Below, piece after piece: positions 34,955-44,153 of a DNA stretch of 64,000 nucleotides. Every line of letters starts with the position of its first letter. Position 1 is the stretch's first letter. The notes under the pieces are model-generated. The model had not been told where the DNA came from, ran no database searches, and saw nothing but the letters and a program-made list of their open reading frames with translations. The DNA is from Aurifilum marmelostoma (taxonomy: Eukaryota; Ascomycota; Sordariomycetes; Diaporthales; Cryphonectriaceae), in the NCBI GenBank assembly GCA_027559495.1, contig JAMXSV010000006.1, forward strand, positions 1,674,001-1,738,000, given 5' to 3'. Both the position numbers and the translations under genes were made by a program.

Positions 34955-36109
34955 TCACAGCCAGACAGCCTTGTTCGCCTCGGCAAACTCCCTAAAGGTC
35001 CTCGGCTTCTTCCCCGTCATGCTCTGCACGACATCATTCAGCTTCTCCTCCGAGCCGTGCTTGATAGCCTCGTCCATCGCAGCCATGATCCTGGCGTATT
35101 CCTCCGGCAGGCCGAGGTTCTGCATATGCCGGGCCACGAGCTCGTCACCCGTGAGGTCGACGTGGACCACCTTCTTGCCAGTGACCTCGCTGATGATGTT
35201 GGCGCACTAATCAGCCAGTCAGGCAGGCTATTGGTTAACACAGGTGTTCTCTTATAAATCTTTTTCTTTTTTCTTTTCAGATTACCCATCGTCGAGAGCA
35301 GGCAACTCACGTCAGTGTACGACAGCAATTCGGGTCCTAGGATGATCACATCTCCATTGACAGGCTTCTCGTCCGTCAGCGCGTGGTAGGCGCACGCGGC
35401 GATGTCATACTTGGACACCCAAGGGATCTTGCCGTCGCCGGCGGCGGCGTATGATTTTCCTTCTTCTCTGATGGGCTTGCGCAAGTTGTCCTGTTCAGCC
35501 CAATTGTCTTTTTGGACGGCGCGAGTGCGAGGTCTGTCAGCCTCACTGATAGCGCATGGAAAAGAAGAGAAAGTCTTGCTTCACTCCTGTCTCCCATGGG
35601 ATCTCATTTTTTCTCTTCTTTCTCGGCAGCAAGTAGGGACCGGCTCACCACTTACCCTGGAACCAAGAGGGCCGCAGCACGGCAAACTCAATCTCCCCTT
35701 TCCCGCCCAGCTCAGCAAGCCGCGCCATGGTGCCACCAAACGCAGGCCCTCCCGCCTCCACGGCCGTCGACGCCAGCAGCACAAACCTCTTGACGCCATG
35801 CTGACTGCGCGCCCGGTCGACAAAGGCGTTCATGATGGGGCTGCTATGGAACACGCCCGGCGCCAACAGGAACACGCCCGTCACGGGCGGCTGGCTCGTG
35901 TCCTTGGCGGCGGCTGTGAAGGGGTTGTCCCAGGTCGTCTCGTCCATCCAGTCAAAGTGGACGCTGTTGCTAGGCTGGTCTGCGGACCCGCCAGAGCGGT
36001 GTGCGACAATATGAGGGATGGCTTTTGCGGCGAGGACCTGGGTGAGGCAGGAGCCGGTCTTGCCGGTGCCTCCTATGACGATAATGGTGCCTTGCTTGGA
36101 CGGAGCCAT
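34955..36109 (-). CDS. NmrA-like NAD(P)-binding reductase (EasG/festuclavine dehydrogenase-like)
   Basis: This is an atypical short-chain-dehydrogenase-fold protein of the NmrA/HSCARG group. Some relatives reduce imines in ergot alkaloid synthesis; others are redox sensors. Three exons, 36109-35656, 35507-35311 and 35206-34955, give 300 aa. The N terminus has the dinucleotide loop IVIGGTGKTGS (residues 9-19). The first intron's acceptor was decided by homology: the AG at 35509-35508 yields SWFQDNWAEQDNLRK, matching the WFMDNF-type motif of the family. A later AG would shift the frame. GDGKIPWVSKYDIAA is the usual helix before the substrate region. Neither ergot alkaloid core enzymes nor a prenyltransferase are nearby, so the substrate is unknown. 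Confidence 0.88.
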
Positions 36110-37252
36110 TGTCGATGGAACGAACGTTTCGCGTGATGTTTTGATAGAAGGCAAGGTCGTTGATCTTCCTCTGTGGGCGTTGGAGAAAAGAGAAATCCTC
36201 CCAACTTGCTGATTAGCTACGTCGACTGACAAGATGTACAATATTTATGCCATCCTCTCGACACCACTCGCACACTTTCTTCTCTTCACATCGACAGACC
36301 TTCTGTGATGGACGGCACAACCTTCTGCCCGCGGCTCACCTACAAGCCACGCCCCCGAGCCAATCACAAGGGGCCACTCTTCCGAATCAGGACAACTAAA
36401 CGGGGTTTGGAGCGGCGCATACACCCGAAACCCGCTTCAATCACGCCGCGTTGCGTAGCGAAGAAGGGGGCACCCACTCACTGGCAGGTATCGATCAGGA
36501 TCAAAAAGTCCCCGCAAACAAATTATCAAGAGATCATCTTGCGATCTGAGTAATACCAAAAAGCGAGAGAGTGTGGTGCTGTTTCAGGCATGTCTTGGAT
36601 GGGAAGCATTGCCCCTCCAGAAAATGGGGGTACGGCGGTAAGCTTGGAATAAAGCCATAAACGCCGGACAAGTCAGCGGCTGTGGGGACCATGGCGGGGA
36701 GGCCGTGAAGAGCGAGGCGCGCCGCGGGACCTGGAGGTTGCCTTGTGGTATTATATTCGGTACAAAAGTTTTCCACAGCCTTGTCATACATATATTCGTT
36801 CGAGTGTCGTCTAGTATGAGATGTCCACCTGCTACATGCAAAGACATCAAGATCAATGCGTTGTAGTTAAACATCAGATATTTATCAACAAGTCACTCAA
36901 TCCTCAATTTCATCATAACTATTATTAGTCCAACATTCACAGCCCCACCCAGGATCACAGGAATCATAAGATTCAAAGCGCTTCAGAAGGCTTCCATCCC
37001 AAGAACCCTGATGAAGCAGAGACCTTCCGTACAGCATAGCTCGTAGCGACTTTAAACGTATCATTATTGCTTGAATTTGTATGGTTCTGGATATATGTCG
37101 ATTCGCTGTAATCATGTAATTACAGGAACGGGAGAGGCCGGTACCTCCTAGTTTCCCCCTTTGGCTTCAAGATCCATAAATGATCCATTCAGTATCTCTC
37201 TCTCATCCTGGCCTCAGCCCAGCCCCCGAGCTCACAAAAGAACTCGAGAGGA
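36110..37252. other. Intergenic between NmrA-like and kinase-like genes
   Basis: 1.1 kb without a credible gene. It holds the NmrA-like promoter near 36110-36500 and the 3' flank of the kinase-like gene. Confidence 0.5.
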
Positions 37253-38694
37253 TCATCTCCTCGCCACCGCTTCAGTGAGAGCCAGAGATGCCGCGCGTCC
37301 TTTCCCCCGCGGATGACTTCTTCCAAGCAGGGCGCTTGTCGTTTGAGTGCCTAAACAACCTAGAATTAGACCGAGGACCTCTTTACATATGTTATCGAAG
37401 GCATGCCTATGACATACATGGACATAATGACGAGCATGCCCCTGGAACAAGGCAGGCCATTCCGGCTCCACCTTGGTCTTCGGATCCCACAGGCGCCAGG
37501 ACGGCTCGCCGTCCCCATCCACGGTGAGGTAGCGACCAAAGATCAGAAAGTCTACCTCGGACAGGATGAGGGGCACGATACAGCCCGTCTCCCAGTCGTA
37601 TACCGACGTGATACTGACGCGACCTGCTTCGTCCACCAGGATGGACATGTTGTGGATGCCGTAGTCATCGTGTTGGAGGACAAAGCGGTAATAACAGTGG
37701 TCCTTGTCGCCGGGCCTCTCCTCGGGCAGGACCAAGGGTATAAGTCGGAGGAGAGAGTTCTTGGCTGCAAGCAGCCTTGGGTTGACCATGATTTCTTTGT
37801 GATGTGGTATCTTGCAGAGCACTTTGTCCTTGAAAACAGCCTTAACTGCAGTCTGAAGAAGGGCTATGCAGAAGTCTCGTGTGGGCGTGACTGCATGTGG
37901 GAACTGCTCCGCCGGCGCAGGAAAGGACGTGATTCGAGGCAGAAGCCAGTCTCTGGAAAATTTGAGGGGCAGTCGTAATTTTAATAATGCTGCTCGAACA
38001 GCAGCGGCCTCGTTGATCAAGAGGATCTAACAGTGGGCCTTGAGCGTGAGTGAATCGAGATCGTTTTGTGGTTCATTCGAATGGGCGGGCTTACCCTTTG
38101 GGCTTCGTTCAGCTCATCCCATACAAAGTTCTTGCCCCTGGTCAACTCGAAGATAACAACACTTCGACCGCTGATATCGGTTGCATTGTGCACCGCCTGC
38201 CGGTCAGGATGTTGTCGAAAGCGACAAAATTGGCGGGAATAAAGAAGACGAGAAGTCGGTATCTCGTCGCTGTTGCCAAGAACCTCTTCATACACGGCCA
38301 CCTCGAAGTCGAGCTCCCTGCGTCGCGACTCCAGGTCTGGCTCGCCATAGGAGGAAGCGCACTTCTTCATATCCGTCTTTGCAAGACGGACCAGGACCTG
38401 GCGACCGTCGGAGAGCTCCATAGCGAGGCCGTAGTTGTGTGCCCCTGCCGATGCCTGCGGGATATCGACCACCTGGGCCCCGAGCGCGCCTTCGACCTCT
38501 CCAATAAGCACATTCAGATCCCAATACTTACGAAATGGGCTGGCTCCCTTGAGGAATAGAGGGAGTAGATTTTTGCCATCCCATCCTGAGCCGCCTGGGG
38601 ATCGTGGCCAGCTGGGTTCTGAAGCGGGCTCCTCCTGATTGCGGACGAGGTGGCTTGAACCTTCTAGAGACATGATATTTGAGGCGATGCGCAT
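37253..38694 (-). CDS. APH/choline-kinase-like phosphotransferase
   Basis: This is a protein-kinase-fold small-molecule kinase of the aminoglycoside phosphotransferase superfamily, which is much expanded in filamentous fungi with unknown substrates. Two exons, 38694-38095 and 38026-37253, give 457 aa (450 aa from the second ATG at 38673). The N lobe has the Gly-rich turn SAGAHNYG and VLVRLAK. The catalytic loop is His319-x-Asp321-x4-Asn326 (HDDYGIHN), and the metal-binding Asp344 lies in VYDWETG. The core motifs are intact, so it is probably an active kinase. A donor-like GTAAGTATT in the first exon (near 38530) is not used, since the sequence after it (YWDLNVLIGEVEGALG) is conserved in this family. 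Real antibiotic resistance is not implied. Confidence 0.85.
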
Positions 38695-39527
38695 GTTGAG
38701 AATAGGTGCATATACAGGTCAGAATAATTTGTATTAATTGGAAAAGAGGTTGGCTGTTGAAATAGATATAATTTTGCGAGCAAACAAGTGACGTGTGCCT
38801 CCTTGTGACTGTACAACCGACGTGTGTCCCATGCCTTTCTGAGTGACATTGCTGAACTTGAGACTCATATCGGTATGGACGAGCAGGCCTGGAAGTGATT
38901 CTCTGACCATCACAGGGAGACATAGACGCAGGTTCATATTATTAGCCAACAAGGAAGTCATAAGACCTGCCTCGCCCCCGGCCGAGCAACTGGCCATTAA
39001 TTACATGGAATTAAGTCTAGCCTTTTCATCGACCCAGCTGCCAGTCTATCTGGTGTTACTGCCACACAAACATGATTGTATTCTGTCAAGACGTCATGAA
39101 ACACTAGAATGTTCTAACAAGCACAAATTGGTGAACAGTCCTGGGCGTAACCTTTCACCAGTAAACATGACTGAAGCGGAAAGGTGAGCCTGTGACATGA
39201 TCGTATTTCACTGTCCGTCTTATTCCTTTTTGTCACGAGTTGCAAGCTCTGATTGGCCCAGTAGGCCTGGTCAGACCCACTATCTATATGCTCGGGGTAT
39301 ATATGGGCATACATCCTGCTCTTTTCCCTCCTTTTTCCTTGGTGGAAGATAGATCAAATACACATGCACCTGGCCCCACCAACGTTTGCCCTGCTCGTCT
39401 CACTTTATTTTGCTAGTTGTTCACGGCTGGTTCGACCAAGGTTGAGCCTATGACCAGGAAATCAGTACCAGTCTCAAGCTGAACGAATATCATGATGCTT
39501 CTTCGAGAAAAGAAAATCCAGACACAA
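38695..39527. other. Intergenic between kinase-like and SDR genes
   Basis: 0.8 kb, AT-richer, no supported gene or repeat. Confidence 0.5.
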
Positions 39528-40584
39528 TCAAAATACAATCAACTCACCGCCATCAGGATATAGGATCTGTCCATTGTAGAACAATCCCCCCTTCCCTGCA
39601 AGGAGCAGGATGGTCGCCGCCATATCCGAATCATAGCCAACCCGGCCTGCCGGGTGGGTGAGGGGCGGCATGCGGACGAGCGTGCTCTTGTTGTCCTCAC
39701 CCGAGGACCCGGCAGTCATCTCGCTGGGGAAGAGACCAGGAGCAATGACATTGACACGCACAGGCACATCCTTGAACAAGGTCGCCAGCATGCGGCTCAG
39801 GTGCGTGAAGGCCGCCTTGGAGCTCGCATAGACGGGCTGTCCGCCGCTGGACCCCTTGAGCGCCCCAGAGATGGACGACACGTTGACGATCTGCGACGAG
39901 TAGGACGGGGACCCCCCCCTTGGCCAACAGCGGCAGAAAGGCCATGGACATGTAGTACTGCGCCGCCACATTCGTCCGCATCGTGTCGGCCCACTGTTCC
40001 TCCCTCGTCTGCAGAAAGTGTTCCGAGATGGCCTTTGCGTCCCTCATGTCCGGCTCGCCGGCGTCGAAGAACCGGGTGTTGGCTTCCAGCGCGATCCCGG
40101 CGTTGTTGACCAGCAGGTTGATCCCGCCGGGCTCCCTGGCCTCGATCTCCTTGGCCAGGCGTATGGTCTCGGCCTTGACGCTGATGTCGCCGACCAGCGG
40201 GTGAATGCTGCCGGGGCCTGTGCCGTACGTCTTGGCTGTGTGCTGGAGGACATTCTCGCGCCGGCCCGTGATGTATACCTTTGCGCCGTTGGACTGCAGG
40301 GCTTGGGCAATCACTTGTATGGTGTTTGTATTCAGTATAGTCCTCTTGGATATACATTGAGGCCCTTTGAAGATCACTCAGGCTTGACGAATCACTTACT
40401 GAGACCTATGCCTGTGCCACCCCCAGTCACCACCGCCGTGATGTGAGATACATCAAAGAGCGCATTGGCTTGCAGCTCATGATTCTCAGACTTTCCTGTG
40501 GATGAGTGAGCAGCTATATTTCTGGAAGTGCCACAGTTTGAGCGCAAAGGAGAAAAAGAGAAGAGAAGACCTACCGGAAGCCAT
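39528..40584 (-). CDS. Short-chain dehydrogenase/reductase (classical SDR), apparent frameshift
   Basis: This is a classical SDR oxidoreductase, resembling fungal proteins often labelled 3-oxoacyl-reductase or rhamnolipid-reductase-like; the substrate is unknown. There are three exons: 40584-40575, 40495-40400 and 40313-39528. The first holds only ten coding bases (MAS plus one base). The second supplies the cofactor motif TGGGTGIG (from residue 27). The third holds NNAG, the catalytic serine in VNVSSISG, and YASSK (YxxxK). Eight bases of C (plus strand, 39912-39919) break the frame between LLAKGG and SPSYSSQIVNVSS. Seven would give a continuous 296-aa enzyme. No intron explains the shift. 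All catalytic residues are intact, so I treat it as an assembly error. Confidence 0.85.
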
Positions 40585-41455
40585 GGTTGCGCAAGATACT
40601 GTTGTCCACCCTGGGGCAGCTAATATTGACGGGCCTGAATGAGCTGCGGATCAGAGTCGATGCTGTGAATAGCGACAGTCGACGGAACATTAGCAGTCGA
40701 GTATGCAAAACTATTGTAATATTTATACTTCTGAAGAACAACTTTATACTGCGGTCTGTATTTGTCACGCCCGCAGTATCGCACTTTCGGATTATAAATA
40801 TAGCCCGTTGCAAGGGGGTTATTCGGTGACGACAAGAGAAACGACTGCATCAAAGTAAAGTTTAAGCACGACGTAATGAAATGGCCCACTAGAGGGCCAT
40901 ACTCCATTGACCAACTTGCCATCCACGTACGGACGTACAGGGGAATCAGGTGGGTGCAAAATCAGCGGTCTGCAGGCTGAATAATTGCACATTCTTTGTC
41001 TTTCTCTCGAAAGAAAAGCAGTGACAGTTTCAAATGTTTTACCTGGACCTCGTTGATACAAGTTGTTCAGAAGGAAAAACCAGAGTGCATCCGTACCGTC
41101 AGATGCGCTCTGAGATACAGGCTTTAATAATGTTCGCGGCTTGTGTGAGTAATCAAGTAATTAATTCATTGATTGTTTCCTCGGCTTTCACGAGGCTGAG
41201 TCACCCAAGTCACAGCAACCAGTGACTTTTCAAAATACAATGGCAGCAAGTCAGCCTTTGGTTGGTCATATCATTTGTTTTCCAAATCTTAAGGAGCCGC
41301 AGAAGGCATGTTCGCTGTGCTACTATTTATCTCGAGCAGCATAGTCCCCACAAATTCTACAACTGATTTAACCACGGACAATCAAGACAGACAAGTCTCA
41401 CGTCTCTAGGGTCAAGATATCCACACTACAAGCATGACTTGCCAACATCAAGGCC
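40585..41455. other. Divergent spacer SDR / Cys-rich protein
   Basis: 0.87 kb between genes pointing apart. It should hold both promoters. No gene or named motif seen. Confidence 0.5.
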
Positions 41456-42223
41456 ATGGGCCAGACTCTACGTGCCAAACAACGATATCAGTCCCCACAA
41501 GCCATGACGACCCACAAAAGCACCACACCTCCTCCGCAACAGAACGCCGCCGCGCCTCCGTCGAGGTCCAGCTCACAACCATCGCCCTCCAGCTCCGCCA
41601 GGACGACCTCCCCCGCCCCCCTCCAGTGGACCTGCTGCCAGTGCCAGAAACGCCAGCCCTACCGCGCCGAGGCCGCCGACGTGATGGACAGCTTCCGCTG
41701 CATCGAACCCCTCTGCGGCGTCTCGGAAAAGGGGTTCCGGCTGTACCGGGCGCACGACATGTGTGGCGGGTGTACGGTGCTGGTGGACGGGCGGGCGGCG
41801 ACGACGCGGCGGGAGCTGAAGAGGGAGAGGGAGGAGGTGCGGGGGCGGCTGAGGAGGCTGAAGAGGAGGTGGGAGGAGCTGGATGGGCTGATCAGGTTTG
41901 ATGAGCAGGAGGCGAGGAGGGTTGAGAAGGGGCTGGAGGTGAAAGAGGAGAGGGAAGAGGAGGAGAGGAGGGCGAAGGCGAGGAGGGAGATGCTGGAGAG
42001 GGAGAGGGAGAAGGAAGAGAGTGAGAGGGTGGAGCGAGAGAGGTTGAATCGGGAATGGGAGGAGCGAGAGAATGGTGGTTTGAGCGGTATGGGTGACGAG
42101 ATGGCCTCGAACTGTGAAAGGGAAGAAGAGGGCGACGAGGAAAATAGGTCTGATCGGAGGAAGAAACTCAAAGGCATGTTGAAGAAGGGCAAGATCAAGG
42201 CTCTGCTGTCAATGAGACTTTGA
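41456..42223 (+). CDS. Small Cys-rich (zinc-binding?) coiled-coil protein, function unknown
   Basis: I do not recognise the family. A single frame encodes 255 aa from the first ATG, or 239 aa from the ATG at 41504. Residues ~20-58 are Ser/Pro/Gln-rich. Residues ~58-112 hold WTCCQCQK, then FRCIEPLCG and HDMCGGCTVL. The pattern CxxC - C - C - CxxC with an aromatic start suggests a zinc-ribbon-like fold. From ~115 to 215 the chain is a long, highly charged Arg/Glu coiled coil, followed by a basic end (RRKKLKGMLKKGKIK). Repetitive GAG/AGG codons in the coiled coil could also come from repeat expansion, but the folded N-terminal part looks genuine. Confidence 0.65.
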   Translation: MGQTLRAKQRYQSPQAMTTHKSTTPPPQQNAAAPPSRSSSQPSPSSSARTTSPAPLQWTCCQCQKRQPYRAEAADVMDSFRCIEPLCGVSEKGFRLYRAHDMCGGCTVLVDGRAATTRRELKREREEVRGRLRRLKRRWEELDGLIRFDEQEARRVEKGLEVKEEREEEERRAKARREMLEREREKEESERVERERLNREWEERENGGLSGMGDEMASNCEREEEGDEENRSDRRKKLKGMLKKGKIKALLSMRL

Positions 42224-43058
42224 TCGCTGCCTTGCTTTCTGAGCTATCTATGCTATCCAGAGCTTTCCCTCTTTTTCTATTCCCCCCCCCCCCCCCCTTC
42301 TTCTTTTCTTTTTCTTTTTGAACACAAATCCCCTAGTTTGACCACAGCTTCACCTCTACCCTCACACATTACTGATCACAGTCAATATGCATCTCGTCCA
42401 TGAATAATCCTGCTCTTCCAGCCCGCACAATGTGACTCCACACAGAAGAACACCTCAGCAAGCCATATAATTAATGAGCACTTTCAACTTTATCACTGAC
42501 AGCGACGGCATCATCATCATTGAATGCCGCTAGACATTAAAAATGGGCTTGATACCTGCGGTCCTTCTTCCGTGTCAAGGAGTATTCTCGTGTCGCATCT
42601 GACGATGGAGTCCCCAATCTGTCTTGCCCGTAATTAGGATAGTATGGCACTCTGACTTGAGTACCCATGAAGCGAATCTCGCTTTCATCAGCGAAACAGC
42701 AACGAGAAGGATCTGGAGCAATTCAAGGCCGACTTATTCAGCATTGCAGGCGAATGTCTCCATCCTCTCTATCCACGGAAGATCCATGGAGCTTAGAGCC
42801 CCGGCGATTACGGGTTTTGTTCAGTCTCGTCCGTGAGTTGTGGGGACTGGATTGGCCTGGTATTCGAGTGTGTTTTTGGTAAGTAGCAATAATTATTTGA
42901 CAGACTTAAGTATCTAGGTTAGGAAAAGAGAGGCACTAAAGCTTATATGAGCCTATGCGAGTGACTTCAAACCGCGGTGTGGCGATTCAATCCAACAACA
43001 AGTTGACGAACCACACAAGCACCAATCAATCAGGCAAACAATTAATTGTTAATTCAAG
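42224..43058. other. Intergenic, includes C16 run
   Basis: 0.8 kb without a supported gene. It has a C16 run at 42282-42297 shortly after the Cys-rich gene and AT-richer DNA before the SnoaL-like gene. Confidence 0.5.
42282..42297. repeat. C16 homopolymer
   Basis: Sixteen C in the 3' flank of the Cys-rich gene; run length may be inexact. Confidence 0.9.
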
Positions 43059-43906
43059 ATGTCTTCCACCTACACCGTGACAGACTACCTCCTCGACAGG
43101 GCCAACATCCACGACACCATAACCAAGCTGGTAAGCCAGGGCACTTGACACTCTCTTGCCAATCCCACACAATCCATTAAATAAATAAATCATCTCCGTC
43201 CAACAGCCCTGGTACTACGACACCCGCTCAGAAACCGGCCTCGTCAACGAAGTCTTTGCCCCCGAGGTCCACATAGACTACACCAGGCTCCTAGGCGGCC
43301 AGCCCTCCACCGTCGCCGCGACCGAGTGGGCGCCGCAGGTCATCCGGATGTGCGAGCACTTTGACTCTTCGCAGCATGTATACGGGTATGTTTGATAACG
43401 ACCTTTCCGGGAGGGAGAGCGAGACAAAGAGACAGAGAGAGAGAGAGAGAAAGATGGGTATTTGTGAATGGAAAACTCTAACCCGTACAGCAACTTCATA
43501 ATCGAGCTCCCGCAGCCCAACACCCCAACTCGCCCGGACAAGGCCAAGGTTCTAGTATCGCAAGCCGGCGCCTCTATGGTCCGCGCCGCTGCAGAGGGCG
43601 GACCACTGCTACAGAACGGCGTAAGCTTTTCTTTTTCTTGATGTCTGTTATTTTTTTCTCCTTTTTCTTTCTGTCTTCCTCTTTTTAAAAGAAATTTTTT
43701 TTGGGGGGGGGGGGGGGGGGGGGGTTTTGCCAGAGATTTCCGCAATTAAAGAAACTATAAAAATACAGGGCCGCTCTATCGTCGAGGTGACCCGTCTCCC
43801 TCATCTCCAAGGAGAGTCTGTCAATCCATGGCGCATTAGTGCCATGACGGTGATTCCAGCTTGGCGGAGTGGGAATCAAGGTGTGATGGATGGGATGCAG
43901 TCTTGA
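43059..43906 (+). CDS. SnoaL/NTF2-like small protein
   Basis: This is a cone-shaped NTF2-like fold protein; such proteins act as cyclases, dehydratases or isomerases, or only bind ligands. Four exons, 43059-43130, 43207-43385, 43491-43620 and 43769-43906, join in frame to 172 aa. The pattern is the usual one: N-terminal helix (IHDTITKLPWYYDTR), VFAPEVHIDYTRLLGG, a central helix (WAPQVIRMCEHFDSSQHVYGNF) and C-terminal strands (VNPWRISAMTVIPAWRSGN). His and Asp residues in the VHIDYT segment could be catalytic, but I cannot assign a reaction. The third intron carries a run of 22 G. The family is frequent next to biosynthetic genes, consistent with the accessory setting, but no pathway is evident. 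Confidence 0.8.
43703..43724. repeat. G22 homopolymer in SnoaL-like intron 3
   Basis: Twenty-two G on the sense strand of an intron, the longest G run in the window. It could form a G-quadruplex in DNA or pre-mRNA. Confidence 0.9.
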
Positions 43907-44153
43907 ATAGAAGAGCAGAGATGCACACGCAAGTACCTCGTGATGGATGTCGCTCACTGAGCTCGATCTATTGCTGTCCAGGAGAAAAGAAAAGCTTGCT
44001 GTGCATGTGTGTCTCGTTTATCTTGTCTCTCTATCCAGGGGTATATATCATCTCACCTCAAACCAATCAAATAAATATCAACGCGAATAGTAGAATCAAA
44101 TGTCCAGGGACACCAGCGCGTCCGGCGTATGTGGTGTGCAAGCACCCCCCCTC

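Noticed and set aside
36560..37250. Possible RIP-mutated or transposon remnant in AT-richer spacers
   Set aside because: No coding remnants of transposase or reverse transcriptase, no terminal repeats, and no clear TA/CA dinucleotide skew by eye.
38515..38535. Strong donor-like GTAAGTATT in the kinase-like gene
   Set aside because: Using it would remove sequence (YWDLNVLIGEVEGALG) that is typical of the family; read-through is in frame.
31576..43906. Ergot alkaloid cluster, suggested by the EasG-like NmrA gene
   Set aside because: None of the core enzymes (prenyltransferase, easE-, easC- or easD-type genes) are present; the family is much broader than that pathway.
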